Assembly: GCA_963699105.1 (NCBI GenBank)
Contig: CAVOTI010000001.1
Location: 930,001-994,000 of the forward strand
Origin: Bog-756 sp963699105
Lineage (GTDB): Bacteria; Actinomycetota; Acidimicrobiia; Acidimicrobiales; RAAP-2
DNA: 64,000 bases
Direction: 5' to 3'
Shown here: positions 61,927 through 64,000 of the stretch, piece by piece
How the letters are laid out: each line of letters opens with the position of its first letter
How positions within the stretch are numbered: position 1 is the stretch's first letter
Made by a program: the position numbers and the translations under genes
Notes under the pieces: model-generated
What the model saw: only the letters and a program-made list of their open reading frames with translations
Database searches by the model: none
What the model was told of the DNA's origin: nothing

Positions 61927-64000
61927 GTGAAGCTCTTCGATCAGACCACTGTCGGTAAGACGGGAGCTTGGACAACTTCAGGAGGCGAATCAGCTGGCGT
62001 CGGTGATCCGGGACCAGCGAACCGTCGGCACGGTATCGGCCCGGCCGGACTGGCAGTGGCCTGTGTCGTCCCGGTCGTCTACTTCGTGTTCGTCTGGCAC
62101 TACGGACTCAACCAGTTCGCCGATGACGACTGGTCCCGGGTTCCCCTGATCGATGCGACCCTCCACGGGCACCTTACCTTCGCCTTGCTGTGGGGCCAGT
62201 ACAACGAGAACCGCATGCTGGTCCCGAACCTGCTTTGGGCCTTCTTCGGTGTGACCACGCATGCCGACACCAAGACGATCATGGTATTCGACGCCTGCCT
62301 GTTCATCGCCGGCTACGCCTTCCTTCTCATGACGTGCCGCCACACATTTGGCCGTTGGCTCGACCCGGTGCCGACGGTCCTTGTCGGACTGGTCTGGTTC
62401 AGCCTGGCCGATTGGCAGAACGCCATGTGGGGATTCCAGATGGCCTGGTATCTGATCTTGTTCTTCCTGATGGCCATGCTCCTGTTGTTGGCCAGGGAGC
62501 AGATCACTCCAATGGCGTTGATCGTCTGCATGGTCCTCGCCATCGCCGCGTCGTTCTCCTCCCTCCAGGGCCTTTTCCTCTGGCCGGTGGGGCTGCTTGG
62601 CCTCCTCTGGCGGCTGGAGGGACGCTCCCGACGTCTCTCCTTTGCCGGGCCGTGGATCGTGGTGGCCGCGGTCACCGCCGGCCTCTACTTCCACCACTAC
62701 CTCTTCTCCATACCGGCCGCCGGGGCGGGCATCGGGTACGCCTTCGATAACCCCAACCTGGTGGTCGTCTACCTTTTGGCCGCAGTGGGAAACGTGTTTC
62801 CCATCGACGAGACCTCGGTGGCCCTGCACGCCCTGATCGGTCTCCCGCTTTGCATCGGCGCGGCTTGGGTGCTGGTGGCGACATGGCGGGAGCGAAACCG
62901 CACACCACGACCTCGTCCCCTTCCGCTACCGGCAGCCCTGATCGTGTTCGCCGTCCTCTTCGACATCTCCATCGCCCTGGGCAGGGTCAGCTTGGGTATG
63001 AGCGGGGCGCTGGCATCTCGGTACACGATGGCCAATCTCCTACTTGTCCTGGGCATTGTCTTGTTCGCACTTCCCCGCCTGCCCCGGTGGTTGGACGCCC
63101 CCGAGCCTCGGGCGCCACGGACGTTGGCGGTGGCTGCCCTCGCCACCCTTCTGGTCCTGCAGATCGCCGCCGGTACCGTCGGTGGCCTCGACGGGGCCCG
63201 GTCGACGTTGGCCATGGAGAAGACCGCAGCTCGGATTGCCACCAACCTCACCGCCGTCCCTGTGGCCGCCCGGAGCCAACTGGTCAAGGAACAGGTTTTC
63301 CCCGACTACCCGGCGCTGGTGGCTCTGGCCCACACCGCTCACCACGATCAGCTGGCCGAGTTTTCCCCCGGGCCGTACCGGTACTACCGAAAACTGGGCC
63401 CGCCACACCAACTGGTGCTGACGGCGCTCGCCGCCATCGACTACTTCCATTCCGCCTGGTGCCAGCAGACGCCGGGCCAGACCATGAGCCATGTCGTTGC
63501 CCGACTCGGCCCTCCTTCGGGACATGCGTTTGCCCCGTTCGCCACAACCTTCGTCAAGAAGGTCGACAAGCCCATCCCCTACGACGAATGGGACGTGGGC
63601 AATGACATATTCGTTGCCGTCCCCGAAGACGGCCGGGTAGCCCTGCTCTATGCCTTTTCGGCGACGATCCCCCACCTGGCCAGGGACATCCCGTGCGGGG
63701 CGGTACGAGGGGTCGATGTTTCACCGACGGCGAGGCTCACCACAAGGATGATCATTCCGAGGAACGGCGCCACCGTCTCGGGAACTGTTCCACTTGCCGC
63801 CATAGCCAGTGGCTACTTCGGTACGCCCAAGGTCGAGTTTCGTCTGACCGGCCCGTCACACAACGGCACGCTGATCGGTGTCGGCAAGTTGTCCCTGGCC
63901 GGATGGGTCAGCATCTGGAACACCACCACGGTGGCCAATGGCATCTACTCGTTGCAGACCGTCGTCTACGATGCCGCCGGACGGACCAGCCACAGCGGCA
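61927..64000 (+). CDS. Multi-pass membrane protein with C-terminal Ig-like domain, partial at right edge
   Basis: 691 codons are open from GTG 61927 to the edge. After a 40-residue polar start come about eight to ten helices (V-V-Y-F-V-F-V-W-H-Y, then L-V-W-F-S-L-A-D-W-Q-N), with D-D-D-W-S-R-V-P-L-I in the first outer loop, a likely GT-C-style acidic site. A soluble region follows (D-Q-L-A-E-F-S-P-G-P, W-C-Q-Q-T-P). The end is a Big_7-like Ig domain: R-N-G-A-T-V-S-G-T-V, K-V-E-F-R-L-T-G, W-N-T-T-T-V-A-N-G-I-Y. It is the intact paralog of the pseudogene at 2569; both starts read M/V-K-L. Function unknown. Confidence 0.82.
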   Translation, partial: MKLFDQTTVGKTGAWTTSGGESAGVGDPGPANRRHGIGPAGLAVACVVPVVYFVFVWHYGLNQFADDDWSRVPLIDATLHGHLTFALLWGQYNENRMLVPNLLWAFFGVTTHADTKTIMVFDACLFIAGYAFLLMTCRHTFGRWLDPVPTVLVGLVWFSLADWQNAMWGFQMAWYLILFFLMAMLLLLAREQITPMALIVCMVLAIAASFSSLQGLFLWPVGLLGLLWRLEGRSRRLSFAGPWIVVAAVTAGLYFHHYLFSIPAAGAGIGYAFDNPNLVVVYLLAAVGNVFPIDETSVALHALIGLPLCIGAAWVLVATWRERNRTPRPRPLPLPAALIVFAVLFDISIALGRVSLGMSGALASRYTMANLLLVLGIVLFALPRLPRWLDAPEPRAPRTLAVAALATLLVLQIAAGTVGGLDGARSTLAMEKTAARIATNLTAVPVAARSQLVKEQVFPDYPALVALAHTAHHDQLAEFSPGPYRYYRKLGPPHQLVLTALAAIDYFHSAWCQQTPGQTMSHVVARLGPPSGHAFAPFATTFVKKVDKPIPYDEWDVGNDIFVAVPEDGRVALLYAFSATIPHLARDIPCGAVRGVDVSPTARLTTRMIIPRNGATVSGTVPLAAIASGYFGTPKVEFRLTGPSHNGTLIGVGKLSLAGWVSIWNTTTVANGIYSLQTVVYDAAGRTSHSG

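Overview
The window is high-GC bacterial DNA with actinobacterial traits. Many starts are GTG or TTG. Genes are packed with 4-base ATGA/GTGA overlaps. Several starts sit 6-8 bases behind a TANNNT -10 hexamer, the leaderless arrangement. One surface protein ends in an LAFTG-type sortase signal. An Acidimicrobiia-like actinobacterium is my inference; no rRNA or tRNA gene is present to fix the taxonomy.

Almost the whole window serves cell-surface glycans. Left part (1-16 kb): membrane O-acyltransferases, a multi-pass membrane protein, a three-gene sugar operon (epimerase, cupin ketoisomerase-like protein, GT2), a GtrA-like protein, a GT-C glycosyltransferase, a methyltransferase and two secreted beta-propeller proteins. 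This part is scarred: an IS630-type element with inverted ends and TA flanks, an IS3 OrfA fragment, and several genes broken by single-base shifts. Middle part (17-28 kb): a YfhO-like membrane protein, a Tat lipoprotein, an LAFTG-anchored protein, the sulfate-activation operon cysD-cysN-cysC (ATP + sulfate to PAPS), and an operon of GNAT acetyltransferase, WecA/PglC-like phosphoglycosyl transferase and EpsN/PglE-like aminotransferase.

Right part (28-64 kb): glycosyltransferases, many of them multi-domain (WbsX + methyltransferase-like; GT + two methyltransferases; GT + GT4; GT2-GT2; GT2-GT4-GT2-GT2), single-domain methyltransferases, five sulfotransferase-family genes, a polysaccharide deacetylase, and at the edge a membrane protein with a bacterial Ig-like domain.

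Read together: the WecA-like enzyme would load an amino sugar on a lipid carrier, the glycosyltransferases extend it, and acetyl-, methyl-, acyl- and sulfotransferases decorate it, with PAPS supplied locally by CysDNC. A sulfated, methylated, acylated exopolysaccharide or glycoprotein glycan is the best inference. No Wzx, Wzy, Wzz or ABC exporter is recognised here. The same Ig-like domain appears at both window edges, and the right-edge membrane protein has a broken paralog at 2.6-4.1 kb, so the locus has grown by duplication and is partly decaying.
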